Below are positions 24,224-35,803 of a stretch of 64,000 bases of DNA, piece after piece (position 1 is the stretch's first letter; each line of letters starts with the position of its first letter). Under the pieces are notes generated by a model, which saw only the letters and a list, made by a program, of their open reading frames with translations, had not been told where the DNA came from and ran no database searches. A program made the position numbers and the translations under genes. Source of the DNA: Acorus gramineus (Eukaryota > Streptophyta > Magnoliopsida > Acorales > Acoraceae). The stretch is from the NCBI GenBank assembly GCA_030737835.1, contig JAUJYN010000024.1:991534-1055533 (forward strand). Direction: 5' to 3'.

Positions 24224-24517
24224 AAGGCCGTCCTACTAGTTGAGACCGACCTGCCCACACTCCAGACTTAGGATTTTGACTGAGCTGCGAATGACAGCCA
24301 GATGATGCAAGACCTAGAGCTCCGTGACAAAAAAGGGAAATTGTGGCGATAAGGACAACAGACTGTCAGAACCAAATATCACGATACTATAACCGACGAG
24401 TTTCAAGCAGAAGTTTTTGAGCTGGCAATCTAGTTCTCAGGGACGTCTTTCAAGAGACCAAGAACAGGAAAGACGGCAAGCTCAATCCGAACTGGGAAGG
24501 CCCCTTCAAAGTGCACA
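24224..24517 (+). pseudogene. TAT-1 integrase, middle fragment
   Basis: The frame continues from the A2 insertion with AVLLVETDLPTLQT, then NDSQMMQDLELRDKKG and, after frame damage, the KLNPNWEGPFKV end-domain motif at about 24480-24513. It is held between two solo LTRs and contains several TAG stops. Confidence 0.82.
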
Positions 24518-27500
24518 TGTTATATATGTGTCACTTTTAGCCTGCTGGTAACCGTTGGAGCGTTCTGGCAGTTTTTCATTTTTTTCGGTTTTCGATCGGA
24601 ACCGCTAATTTTTGGACTGTTAGCTATCGTCCTGAGTTAGAGGACTCCGATTGGAAATCTAACTGCATATTTGGTGTCCTGGTGCCATTTTAGGCCTCTC
24701 ACGAAAGTTTCATCGAATTCCGGTAACGTTTCAGCAATTTCACAGTTCCGGGGCGTATCCGGGTATTTTAAGTGACTCGGCTATATAAATGAAATCTAAT
24801 ATTTCATTTGGCACTATTCATCATCCCTACCAAAGCTTTCCCTCTCTCCTCTCTCTCTTTTTCTCCCATTTGAAGCCCTTAGAGCCCTCAAACCCAAAAA
24901 CCTAAAGCATAAGAAGTGTAGATCAGGTCCCGATCTACACCCCGGTGCTTTCAAATCCCGATTTCGACCAACCTAGCCCCTTCATCCACCCTTTCTTCTC
25001 CTCTGATCGGAGCCATTTCGGAGGTGGGAGTTGACCTCGGTGGTGGAAGCCCTTGGAGAGGAGTTTCGGTGCACGGAGAGCTACCGGACTTCCTTTCCTC
25101 CCCTTGGTAAGCCTTCTTTCCCTCTTTTTCATGCTTAGATGCTTGATAGGGGGGGGGGGGTTTTGGGGTTGGGTGGAGGTCGGCGGCTGTGGGTGGCCGT
25201 CGGAGGGCTGGGGTGGTGGTCGGAGGTCGGTGGGTGGTGGTAGAGGTGCTCGGGTAAGGTGGGAGGTAGTCTCGGGCAGCAGGCAGCACCGGCAGCAGCA
25301 CAGGCAGCAGCGCAGCAGGCGGGGCGCGCGTGCGTGCGCTCGTGCGTGCGCGCGGGCGTGCGCTTAGGTGGAGCTGGAGGCCAGCAGGGCGTGCGTGCTG
25401 GGCGTGCTGGGCGCGCGGGTGTGCTGGGCGTGCGGGCGCTGGGCATGCTGCGCGCGGGTGCACTCGGGAGGAGTTGTGCGAGCGGCTGGTGCAAGGGGCT
25501 GTGCGAGGGGATGGTGCACGCGGAGCGAGGCGAGTGCGCGTGGGGCGCGGAGAGGCATCGGTGGTGCGCGCGGGGTGAGACGCTGCGCGCGGGGCGTGCG
25601 GGTTGCTCGCGGGCCAGCGCAAGGCGTGCGGGGTGTGCGCGGGCGGCTGCGCTGGGGCACAGGGGGCGCGCGGTGCACCTGAAAGGCTCGGCGGCATGTC
25701 CGGGCGGCGGGCAGGGGCCCGGCGGTGCGCGGGGTGCGTGGGCTGAGGTGCGGCGGTGCACCCGGGCGGTCGGGTGGCCGTGCGGGTGGTTGCCGGCCGT
25801 GCGGGTGGTTGCCGGCCGTGCGGGTGGTTGCCGGAGTGCTCGGGCTAGCGTGCGTGCGGGTCGTATGCACGTTTGCCCGAGTGTTGGGTGTTTGGTTGTG
25901 GGTTTTGTGTATTTTAAGTCTTTTGTTGTGTTTGTGGATTTATACTCACCAGTTAATACCCTGTCTTGCAGATCTCGACGGACGGTCGCGCGTCGACCCG
26001 ACTTCCGGTGAGTGGGACAATCCAACCCAGTAGAGAGGCGTTATACGCATTTGGGCGTATACCGACCTCTCCTGGGGCACCATGGATTTATATTAACCGG
26101 TTGTAAAGTGTATTTCATGCGAGCATGATTTAACTGTAGAATGCATGCTACCCTAGACTTGTATGTTAGGGACTTGCACCCTTAGGATATGTGTATGAGC
26201 CATGCATCATGTCCCCCTGTTCTCATGCTAGGAAGCCTTGGCCTATGCATGTGTCCTACTAGTTTATTTATTAAATTAAATGCTAGTAAATGTTAAATGC
26301 ATGCTTTAGATAATATTATAGGGAGGGGCCTTGCAAAGTCAACATTGAGACCCGGGTTAGGGTACTCCGTGTTCCTTGTTTGGTTGTCGGGATGTCCTGT
26401 ATCGGGACCTCATGATGCCCTCCCAAGGTTCTTGTCCCAATAATATTATATCTCTAATTGATAATTAATGATTTACCCCTTGTATGATTATTAGCATCTT
26501 AGTGAATATTATAGGGGAGGGGCCTCGCGAGGACAGCGGTGAGACCCGGGCTAGGGTACACCGTGTTCCTTGTTTGGTTGTCGGGGTGTCCTATATCGGG
26601 AACTCACGCTGCCCTCCCAAGTTCCTTTCCCCCAATGATATTACAACCTTGCTATTATTGTACATGTTCCCCGCATCTTGGTTATGCGCCCTGGAGGAAT
26701 TCTGAGGAATTCAGGACATTAGAGTCGTTGAGGTGTGTAGTCGGCGGATCTGAGTGGATCATGTGCGTATGGATAGGCTGTTCTGTCCCCTTCGTTGGAT
26801 CCGGTAGAGGCTGCCCCAGCGTTAGAAAGGCCGTCCCTTCCAAGGGTTCCCATCAGTAGGCACCTCCTGATTTGGTTTCGGACTGTGCTGAATGTGGGAG
26901 TAGACCAAGCGGCCTACGGAGTGGAGGAGAGACTATCGGTGGACCAAGGGTGACCAACAGCCTAGTCAATCCCAAAATCCTATGTCACCCGTGGTAGGGT
27001 GAGGGTGAGGGTGTAGTGGGTTGGCGATGAGCGACCCACTGGTGTTATGATTGGATGAATATCAGTCCCAAAATCCTATGTCACCCATTGAAGGGTGAGG
27101 GTGAGGGTGTAGTGGGTTGGCGATTGAGCGACCCACTGGTTTGACCATTTGTTACCATTTTGTGGTTGTTAATCAGAGATTGTGGAATCTAAAGATTGAA
27201 TTGTGGTCAATATTGTCTATGATGCATGGGTTGTGCTGTTCACTGAGCGTGTGGCTCACCCCTCGCATATGTTTTCCCCAGTTGTCACTGAGCCGGAGCC
27301 GGAGGAGCAGTTGGAGCCGTCCGAGGGATTCCTTCAGTAGCGGAGCAGCGCTACGTTCCGCGAGTGCCAGAGGCTATCAGCATCCCTTCTTGACTGTATG
27401 TATTTTATTTCCGTGCTTGAGCACGCGTTTGTATATATACTCAGTTATTTGTGTATATTGGCTCTCACAGGACAGATGATTGTGTATCGAGTCTGTAGTA

Positions 27501-27675
27501 TGTTTATTTACAGATTCAGTCTTTCGCTTCCGCATTTGGTGTATATATCATGTCAGCCTCTTTGTTGTCTGTGTGTCATTCTGGTTGCTTGTGTATGATA
27601 TATTATTGACCTCCTGTGTAGATTCTGATATTTTATATACACTTGCCGCGTCTCGGGGACGCCCGGGGCGTGACA
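24518..27675 (-). mobile_element. Solo LTR A3 (family A)
   Basis: + strand ends are TGTTATATATGTGTCAC and GGGGCGTGACA; target copies are gcaca (24513-24517) and gtaca (27676-27680), one mismatch. It sits only 294 bases after A2 in the same integrase gene. It best shows the gene-like layout: TATATAA (24782), pyrimidine-rich leader, inverted repeat GTGTAGATC/GATCTACAC (about 24916-24941), donor GTAAGC (25107), G-rich tract, 36-nt segment 25972-26007, two CTTGCAAAG/GAGGACAGC-type blocks (26310, 26510), repeats 26975-27140, acceptor (27280-27281), and a frame ending at TAG 27338. The strand is inferred. Confidence 0.87.
25135..25870. repeat. G-rich low-complexity tract in A3
   Basis: About 735 bp, starting with a run of twelve or more G after TTGATA and continuing as GTGCGCGCGGGCGTGCGC-like sequence. 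It ends with a threefold GGCCGTGCGGGTGGTTGCC repeat (25770-25830). It lies wholly between donor 25107 and acceptor 25971. Confidence 0.75.
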
Positions 27676-27781
27676 GTACAAGTCGGGCCGAATGGGGCCT
27701 ACCATATTGAAACTATGGAGGGAAGTGAGATTCCCCGACCTTGGAATGCAATCCATCTCAAAAAATATTATCATTAATGAA
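27676..27781 (+). pseudogene. TAT-1 integrase C-terminal end
   Basis: VQVGPNGAYHIETMEGS and RPWNAIHLKKYYH are the normal end of Tat integrase, followed by the stop at 27779-27781. With 24480-24513 it shows where solo LTR A3 split the GPFKV/VQVG junction. Confidence 0.88.
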
Positions 27782-27881
27782 ATATGTTGTCTTTTCTCCA
27801 ACTTGTATGTGTATGACTAACTTATCAAAATGGAAAGTTGTCATGATGAAAGGGTGCTCAGATATCCAATGAACACCTTAT
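27782..27881 (+). other. TAT-1 sequence after pol
   Basis: A hundred bases of AT-rich 3' untranslated sequence before NA-2. It ends ccttat, which recurs at 45919-45924 on the other side of NA-2. Confidence 0.6.
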
Positions 27882-29143
27882 TGTCGGTATCGGATTTCGG
27901 AGGGGGCTTTTTCATGGGGGAGCGGGGTGCGTCCGAAAGGGATATTGGGGAGGCTTTTCGAGGAGCCCTTTTCTTTCCCGCGTGTGTGATGGTTTCTCGG
28001 GGATCCGGATCTGAGGCGTGCCTTGGCAGGCTCGGTCGGATCGACTCCCGGAAGGGGGGGTTTAGTTCCTGGCTGAGGCGACCGATAGGACCTCAGGAGG
28101 ATTCAGGGGTTGTTTGTGATCACCACTTGCTTTCTCAAAAAGCAGGAAACGTTGGGGTGGATTTGATCGCCTTCATGGGGGAGTTTGTGGGGTCTCCGCT
28201 CTGGGACACGGGCATGCCGTACACAGAGGTGAAAACAGGGATCCTCTTCTGCTTTGGGAACTTGACTAGAAATTAGGGTGGTAGGTGAGGGTCGGCTAGT
28301 GGGGATTAGCCGCCTGGTGGGGGATGGCTAGTTGGGAGTAGCCGCCTGGTGCCTGGCTCAACTTGGGCAGAGCCTAGGTAGGGTTTGGTTTGGGTGTTGG
28401 CTGAAGTTAAATTAGGTTTTAACCTGGGTTTTTGGAGAGTGCATTTGGAAAGTATTTTTGTGTAGGGAAATGGGTTTTTTCTCTCAAAAATAGAGTTCTC
28501 TCTCCCTCAAAGATTTCAAGTGGGGAAGGGGATATGGGTTGATTTGTGAGTGATTTGATGATGTATATGGATATGAATTGTGAATGTTTGGGAATGCCCC
28601 CCTATTTATAGTAAAAAGGTGTACGGGAGTGTCCACTGGACAATAGATCAAAATGGATAATTAGGTGCTTGATTTGACCTCCCATTAGATCTTTTGTTCT
28701 CTGACAATGTCTAGGTGAGGGGTGGCTAGTTGTAACTAGCTGCCCAGTGAGGGGCGGCTACTCTCAAGTAGCCGCCCCCATCATAACCTGCCAAACGTCC
28801 CATCTCTGACAACGGTGGCTTGGGTTGGTTACTAAGGTTGAACTGGCTGAGATGGGGCGGCTAAAAGGGACAATCCGCCGCAATCATGCTACTTTATGAC
28901 CCATCCCAGGAAGGCGGTTTGGGGTCGGTAGAGGCAGCTAGTTGAAACTAGCCACCTGGTATGGGGCTGCTACTCTCAAGTAGCCACCCCTGTCTAGGCC
29001 ATAGGTTTTCCTAAGTTTTTGGACTAGGGTTTCTTGTTTTGGTTTCTAAGAGAGTTTTCTATTAGATGTCCAAATGTGGTCATTTTTAAATATTACTTGA
29101 AGTATTTTCATCTTTTTGGACGGTCAAAATTGGGGTATCTACA
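27882..29143 (-). repeat. 3' LTR of NA-2
   Basis: 1262 bp. It matches 44615-45918. On the minus strand it starts TGTAGATACCCC at 29143. It has a TATA-like box (minus-strand TATAAATAGG, about 28604-28613) and pairs of inverted GGCGGCTA/TAGCCGCC motifs near 28720-28790 and 28930-28990. Confidence 0.88.
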
Positions 29144-29156
29144 ATTGTCCCTCATC
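29144..29156 (-). promoter_or_regulatory. Polypurine tract of NA-2
   Basis: Minus-strand GATGAGGGACAAT abuts the 3' LTR start. It matches NA-1 at 11603-11615 with one change. Confidence 0.62.
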
Positions 29157-29799
29157 GGACGGAGTCTTTGTGCAAAGCAGAAAGACTTCAATCGACGATA
29201 AGGAAAGAGACCCCTATTTTGGCCAGCCCAACCTTTAAAAAGTTTAGGTAACATGACCAATACTATTCAGGGAGTTGATTTAGATGGTCAGAGGCTAGGT
29301 CTTTGACTAGAATTTTCAACCGAAAGGATGATCTAGGTGGAAGGCGGAAAAAGTAAAGTAGCGAGTGATCCAACCCTTGGATGGGGTTCTTAGCCATCGT
29401 GCATGGAGCAGCCCGGCGTCAGTTTCCTTGTGCCTACCGTACCCGTGCTTGGGTAACTCAGCAAATCAAGGGGATATCACAAACAGAAAGCAAGTAAAGG
29501 TATTTGAGTTGGTGAATTGGATCATCCAAAGGATAGAAATTTCTGGGAAAGAACTAGAACTGAAGAAATTCGAACTGAATGGTACTGGAAATGCGGTAAA
29601 AAACTCAAGAAAGTTGTGTTTGATTAAGTAAGATTTGAAAATAAACCAATACATGTCTGTTTGGTATAGAAAACTTGGAAATAAATGTATTTGAGAAGCT
29701 AGCAAGGAACGGCTAGTTCTGTTTAGCCGGCAGGGATGGGGCGGCATGTTGGATGTAGCCGACAGATGGGGGGTGGCTACTCGTGGGTAGCCGTCGGCC
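29157..29799 (-). other. NA-2 3' non-coding region, LTR-proximal part
   Basis: Collinear with NA-1 11010-11602 up to about 29700 (shared ACCCAAGCACGGGTA segment and flanks), then it diverges. At 29705-29800 lie inverted motifs GGCTAGT/TAGCC and GGTGGCTACT/GGGTAGCC like those of the LTRs. They end directly upstream of the antisense gene. No gene is seen. Confidence 0.65.
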
Positions 29800-29810
29800 G
29801 ACTAGGTCCC

Positions 29811-29818
29811 TTATAACC
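29811..29818 (+). promoter_or_regulatory. TATA-like box of the antisense PMD gene
   Basis: TTATAACC is followed by a long CT-rich leader (29830-29930), the usual look of a plant core promoter. The first clear ATG of the gene frame is at 30019. The box is weak and the call depends on context. Confidence 0.4.
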
Positions 29819-30018
29819 GAAAAAGATCCTCTCTCTCTCCCTCACGTTTTCAAAATGGTTGCTCTTCCCTCTCTTTCTCCTTCTTCTCCATTTGAAACCG
29901 AAAAAACCTTGGCTTTCTTGACTCTCAATCCCTTAATTTCGCCCTAGATCGTTCCTTTCTTCTTGATTTCGAAGCCCTAGATTCTTTTGGGTTTTCTTTT
30001 CTTGCGAAATCGGAGGAG

Positions 30019-33000
30019 ATGACGAAGGGGAAGAAGATGGCTTCGATGATGAAGCGTCTCCGGTCTTCCCGAGAGTAGAGGGGGGATGTCTCGGGGTCGG
30101 GGTCGTCGGAGAGCGATGGTTTGGAGAGGGGGGTCGCCGAGGTGACAACCCAAATGACGGAGACGTCATTGGTGGGCGCGGGTGAGGTTAGGGGCACGCC
30201 TTCGGGGGCTGCCCCGGGGGTATTGAGTAGTATGATAGGGTATACACGCAAGAGGAGGCGTGGGAGTCGATCGGCGATGGCCGAAGGTGCGGGTTGTAGG
30301 CCGGAGGATCGGCCAAGGGAGTGGTCGAGGGGGTTAGTGTAGAGGAGAGGGCGTCCTTGGATGCCATCGTGGGGATGTTAGAGAGAGAAGCCGAAGAGGC
30401 CAGGGCTGAGGAGGAGGAAAGGAGGGCTCTAGGGAATTTTGAGGCTTTGGCCTCCGGCGCGGTGGGCGCGGAGGAAGGCGAAGGGGTTGAGGTCGAGGCC
30501 GAAGAGGCCATGGATGTTGGGGTTGAGGCCACAAAGGCCGGGGGCATTGGTGCGGAGGAGGCGGAGGAGGCCGAGGCTGGGCAGGAGGGAGACGAGGAGG
30601 AAGAGGGAGACGACGATGGGATCGACAATCCCGATGAGGCTGAGGCGGAGGCTTTAGGAGCCACACGAGCCATGGTATTTTCCTATTTCCTTTTGCATGT
30701 TGAAATTTTTATATGCTTAATAGTTTTGGCATATGTTTAGGGGTAGTGTAGATATATAAGAAAAGGTGTGTAGTATGGGATTTAATTGATCACGGTGGGA
30801 TTTGGTGAGCATGGCATAAAAAGACGGCAACCTTCATTCATTTATTTATGCATGCACACATGTATATGAAAAAGAGGAGGGATGGCGAAGAAAGTAGAGT
30901 ATAGCATGCTTGTATGTGTTTTTTTATAAGTAGCCTTATATGCATATGTTTTTAATCATGGTGGGGTAAGAAGGGGTAAGTATACATGCATTTTATGAGT
31001 TTCTATGGGTGATCATGGTCTACATGAATGTTGGTATGTGTCTCTGAGGGAGGGATAATTTCTTACGTGCTTTTACTTATGACAAGTATGTTTACATGTT
31101 TTATATGATAGGTGGTAGAATAGTAGTGAAAGGAAATCGATATGCATATGATAGACGACCACGGTGGGATTTCGGTGAGCATGGCATAGAAAGGGGCAAC
31201 CTTTATACATATTTATTTTACTATGCATGTACATATATATGAAAAGGAGGAGTCATGGTGGAAGAAGAGAAAGAAATAGTAGAGTATAGCATGAGGGTTT
31301 TTAGAGGGAGCAAACATGTATGTATTCATAAATCTATAGGGTTTCCTTTGAGAGGTATGCATGGGTATTTAGGGTAGGGACCACTTTTTATGTGTTTTTG
31401 TCATGTATGTATATAAAAAGGAGATGTAAGTGTGATAGGTGATAGAGAAAAGAAAGTATGCAAGTATATGATAGAGGTGATCATGGTGGGATTAAAAAAG
31501 GATATGTGATCATATGAAGAAATCCTATAGCAAGGGAGACTGAATTTTCCTTTAGGTTCATATATTACATGCTTTTATTTTATTTTGGTATGCGAGAATT
31601 GTTTTACTAAGCATGTTTTAGAACGAAAGTTTTGTCTAGATTTAGAATTCTTTACCCTTTTACATGCTATCTTAAGAGACTAACCCATCTTTTCGTTTCA
31701 ACGGCCAAATCGCATTCGAACCTTGTGCCATGGAACGAAGAGGTGGTACTCCGCCTTGGGGCAGGGGGAGAGGGATTTGGTGGACGGAGCGGGCTTTTGC
31801 TCCTTCTTTATGATCGAGCCGTTCCATGTCCACCGCCCTTATTTGGAGGCGTTTGCAGAGAGATGGGATTCTGAGAGATGTGCCTTTATTCTCCCTACGG
31901 GTGCGGTGATGCCGACGCTTGAGGATGTGGAGCGGATCACGGGCCTCCCAGCCTTGGGCGAGGCGGTGATAGCGACTACCAGTCCAAACTACAAGACGCT
32001 CTTCCGAGAGTTGATCGACAACTGGGAGTACGTTGAGTGAGAGAGGACGTTAAACCGGATTCCCCTCGGTCAATTGTTGAGGCAGTATGGCCTTGGCTCC
32101 TTTACGCAGCACAAGAAGGGTGAAGCTGCAGCTAGCTTCGAGAAGAGAAGGCTGATGATTGAGGTGAGAGAGGCGGCCGCGTGCCCACAAAGGGAACGGA
32201 GGGAGTTGAGGGCGTTCATCCTCTATTTCTTTGGTCGGGTCCTCTTTTCGACGGCTTCTGACAAAGTCTCCTCTCACTCTCTATGGCTGATGAGGGATTT
32301 AGAGGCCATGGGACGCTTCGCTTGGGGAGCGGCGATGCTTGCCCACCTCTTTGAGGAACTCTCGAAGAAGGTGAAGAGAGCCGGGGGCAAGAACCTTGGT
32401 GGTTTCACAGCATTTTTTCAAGTATAGTTAGTGAAAAAATAGAAATGATTTGATCTCTGTTTATTCATTTCATCTGACTTCGGTTTTGGTTTTCTTTCTG
32501 CAAATTTTTGGGTACGAGCACTTCGCCATTGCTCGTTCGACCTAGCTGGTCTTTGATCGTGCCCTCCCTTGGGCCATGAGATGGGCGCCTCCAGGGGCTT
32601 CTCACTTGCGTCGCCTCGCTCAGTTTCGAGAGGCCTTCCGTGCTTTAAAGGAAGAAGAGGTATATATTTTCTAGCTTTCTAGCTTGTATTTGATTTTATT
32701 TTGCTTGAGCTCTCTTCCTTATTCCTTGGTATTTCTTGTTGCAGATGACATGGGGGCCCTACACGGAGGAGGAGGTCCTGGAGGAGCTGTTGAGGGACGT
32801 TTGGCTGATCTTCTTTAACGAAGTCGTCTTCCATGCGATCAACCGGGTCGTTTGTCAGCTTGGGTACCACTAGTGGGTGCCCGAAGCTCTACGGAAGCGG
32901 CCTTCGATTCCAGTGGATGGCATTCCTCGGGATATGAACCTCCCAAGGAACTATGCCGTGTATTTGCGAGGATGGGTCGAGAGGGGAAGTTTGGTTGAGC

Positions 33001-34197
33001 GCCGCCCCGACGTGATGTCGAATGAAGACTACCTTGCTTGGTATCGTCAGGAGTACGTGGGCATCCTTGGGATCATGGAGGAGGAGATCCCGGACCCTTA
33101 TGTAAGTATAGCCTTGGCCCTCCTCTCTTCTTTTCCTTTCTTCTCGTTTTAAACATTCTTAATGTGTATGTTTTCCTTTTGTTGTGTAGTTTGAGATGAA
33201 TGAATTGGAGAAGTTAGAAATGGCCAACCAGCATCTCCAGGAGAGGACCGATTAGGTGGAACGCTTGAGGATCCAGAGGCGTCGCTTGCAGGATCAGGTG
33301 CGGGTCCTCGAGGTTCAGGTGGAAGCGTTGGCAAGGCCGAGGGCTGATGGTGCTTCTTCCTCTTCTGCTCCTCCTCCGTCCATTGCTTCTGATCGAGAGT
33401 TCGAGTTGAGGAATGTCCTAGATGTGGTCCGGAGTGAGCTCCTGGCCACTCGGATAGAGTTAGACTAGGCTAGGGAGAGAGCCGTGAGGGCCGAGGACGA
33501 GGTGGACCAGTTGATGTCCGAGAGAGACTCGAGGGAGGAGGAGATGGGCCAGCTGCGGTTCGAGGTGGCGACGAGAGAGGGGGAGTTGTCTACCCTATAC
33601 GGTGAGTGGGACTCCCTCTGGGCCAAAATCTCATAGTTGGAGGCGTTGACGAGTGTTCCTGGTGGCTTGATGGGAGATCTGCTCCTTTCCCTTTAGGTGG
33701 CCGGAGACAGGGACCAGAATGCGCTTCGGCTGAGTGAGGAGAGACTCCGGGTTGCATAGGCGAGGGCACGGGAGCTTGAGGAGCGGTTGAGGGTGGTTGA
33801 GGATCGATCGAGGGGGACGGAGGGTTGTCTCCGCCAGAGGTTGGAGAGGAAGGACAGAGAGCTTCAGCAGATCCACCTCTGGGAGGCTACTATGAGGGTG
33901 AAGCTGGTTGGAGGAGGTTCCTTGACTGAGGCGGACCTCGACCTCCTCCCCCTTGAGCTAGAGCACTCTGTCTCTACTTCTTTGGCCACCGAAGCTACCT
34001 TCAGTCGAGCTTCTCGCCCATCAGCGACTCAGAGTCGTGGGATATATGCGAGGGCTACTTCTTCGATGAGGGAGACTCTTGCTGCTCCGGACGCTCCAAA
34101 AGTCCAGTCCTCTCATCAGCCACTGCCTCCTTCTCAGCCAGGCCAGGATGCTCCTCCTTCGATCCAACCTCCCGCGGATGATGATACTCCGAGGTAA
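30019..34197 (+). pseudogene. Plant-mobile-domain (PMD, MAIN/MAIL-like) gene relic, antisense inside NA-2
   Basis: Multi-exon layout on the strand opposite to NA-2. Exon 1 (about 30019-30672) codes a Glu/Ala-rich acidic segment. The PMD core begins near 31720: AERWDSERCAFILPTGAV, MPTLEDVERITGLPALGEAV. It continues as QLLRQYGLGSFTQHKKGEAA (32074-32427), YEHFAIARS (32513 on), MTWGPYTEEEVLEELLRDVW (32748 on) and YLAWYRQEYVGILGIMEEE. Introns have GT/AG borders at 32660/32744 and 33102/33189. The last exon (33190-34197) is a long Glu/Arg/Leu-rich coiled coil. The frame stops are almost all TAG or TGA at positions expecting Gln or Trp. PMD proteins include MAIN and MAIL1, which act in silencing and development, and PMD is known in some plant transposons. 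This copy is dead. Confidence 0.78.
30788..31491. repeat. Tandem-like blocks in the first PMD intron
   Basis: Blocks beginning ATCACGGTGGGATTTGGTGA, then GAGCATGGCATA, CTTCATACAT-like and GTAGAGTATAGCATG. They occur at 30789 and 31158 (period about 370 bp), with partial ones at 30955 and 31480. Their reverse complement contains TCCCACCGTGATC, which is complementary to the NA-1 primer-binding site; the NA-2 site has one change. Confidence 0.65.
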
Positions 34198-35803
34198 ATT
34201 TTGTCTTGGTTTCGGTAGAGGAATTGTATGTATGGCAAAGAATTCATGCTTTCTTCTTTTCTTTTGGCTCAGGTGATTATTTTGATGTTGCATAGCTCAA
34301 GACATTTGATTTGAAGCTTTGGATGGACCTCTCTCCTTTCTTATAGTCTTTGGTTCTAACTTCGGTTTTCTTCTTGTTTTATGAACAATTTATCCTTTCT
34401 TTTAGGTTTATGGATAGACATGGATGGTCCGATTTGGTTTGAAAGCTTTGTTTGATTGATTTGAATCAGTGGGTGTATGTATAGAATGGTTTTAATATAG
34501 TTTTGGCATGAGAGTAGATGAATGAATGTGTTAGTGTGTGGATGGATTGGTGTATGGATGCATGGGTTAGGTATATATGTTTTTGGTTTTGGCTGGTATT
34601 CGACTCGTATTTATACAGGTTTTTGGGATTGTGTATGCGTACAGAGTGTGTATGTACAGGTTTTCTTTGGATGAAATTTTTTTTTGACAGGTTTTACAAA
34701 GGTTGAAGAGTTGATTGAATTGGACTGACAGGAACAGGTGGATCAGCAGTTGAGGGGCGGCATGTTCAGAGTAGCCGCCCAGGATCAAGTGGCTAGTTTG
34801 TTTTAGCCGTCCCTGGATTGTGGGTTCTAACCTGAAAAGGAGTTGGGCCGGCATGTTGGGAGTTGCCTCGTGAAACCCGGCGGCTTGTTGTCAGTACCCG
34901 CCCCCTACTTGGGTCAATTCCCTGGTTCTGTTATCTGTCTGCTGCCAAAGTTTTTTGTGAGTGTTTGTTCAACCTTCAAAACCTGTAAATTTTTTTTTCC
35001 ATGGACCAAGTGTTAAATCTGTCCGAATCGTGCCCCAGCACTGACTTTCGAGCCCCTCTTGTTTGAATTGTCAAGGGCTACAACCCATCTAAGGTAATTT
35101 AAAAGTAAAGCAAGGAAAAAAGGTGAGAGAAGCCGCGTTCGGCATACAAAGGAGGGAGCTTAAGTGACTCTAAGTGTGAGAATATGTGAGGATGGAAAAA
35201 TCTCAAGTGTGTATGAGAGTGGGGCAATTTTCCTTCTCAAGTGTGTGTGAAAGGGTATGGAATGAAAGTAATAGGGGCAATTATTTTTTGGTGTGGGAGT
35301 CAATTGTGGTATTTTGAGAAAATTGAATGCCTAAATGTTTTGGAAAAGAAAAATACAATCCTATGCATAAGTGTGAGTGACATAAGGGAGCATTTTCATT
35401 TTTCAAAGGATGTTTTTATGTGGGAGGGCAATGTTTTCAATTTCCTAAAGTAAAAGATGCCATCAAGTCCTTGAAGAGGGGCCCTTGTGGTCACTTATGT
35501 CCAAACCAAGATTGTATTTGAAAGGTTTTGGCTTCAGGTGTCAATTCCTCAAGTTCATGGTTCTCAAATGCTTGATCATATTATTCTAAACATGCTGGAA
35601 AATCCATGAATGCGCCAGGAATTAACTCAAGTAAGCTTCCTTTAGATATGCAAGTATTTAAGCGAACTGATGTGAGTGTGTGTTGTTCGTAAACATAGGA
35701 AAAGGTCTACCTTTGGTGGAAATCTCGCCTTTCCAAGTAGACGTAGTTCAATTCCAACTCCATAGCAAGAAATAAAAGGGTGAGGGGTGAATGGGGTAAG
35801 AGT
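34198..35803 (-). other. NA-2 3' non-coding region, central part
   Basis: No gene was found. Segment 34740-34905 holds inverted GGCGGC/GCCGCC motifs like those of the LTRs, so such motifs flank the PMD gene on both sides. From about 35450 to 35803 the sequence is collinear with NA-1 10200-10560 in reverse. 35801-35803 is the left edge of the B2a insertion. Confidence 0.6.

Noticed and set aside
30019..30672. Functional host gene at the acidic exon
   Set aside because: A stop after 19 codons, a frameshift near 30260-30310 and downstream stops show it is a relic within NA-2.
33250..33760. TAG readthrough or recoding in the PMD gene because all stops are TAG
   Set aside because: Plant nuclear genes do not recode TAG; the pattern is better explained by C-to-T decay of CAG, and frameshifts are also present.
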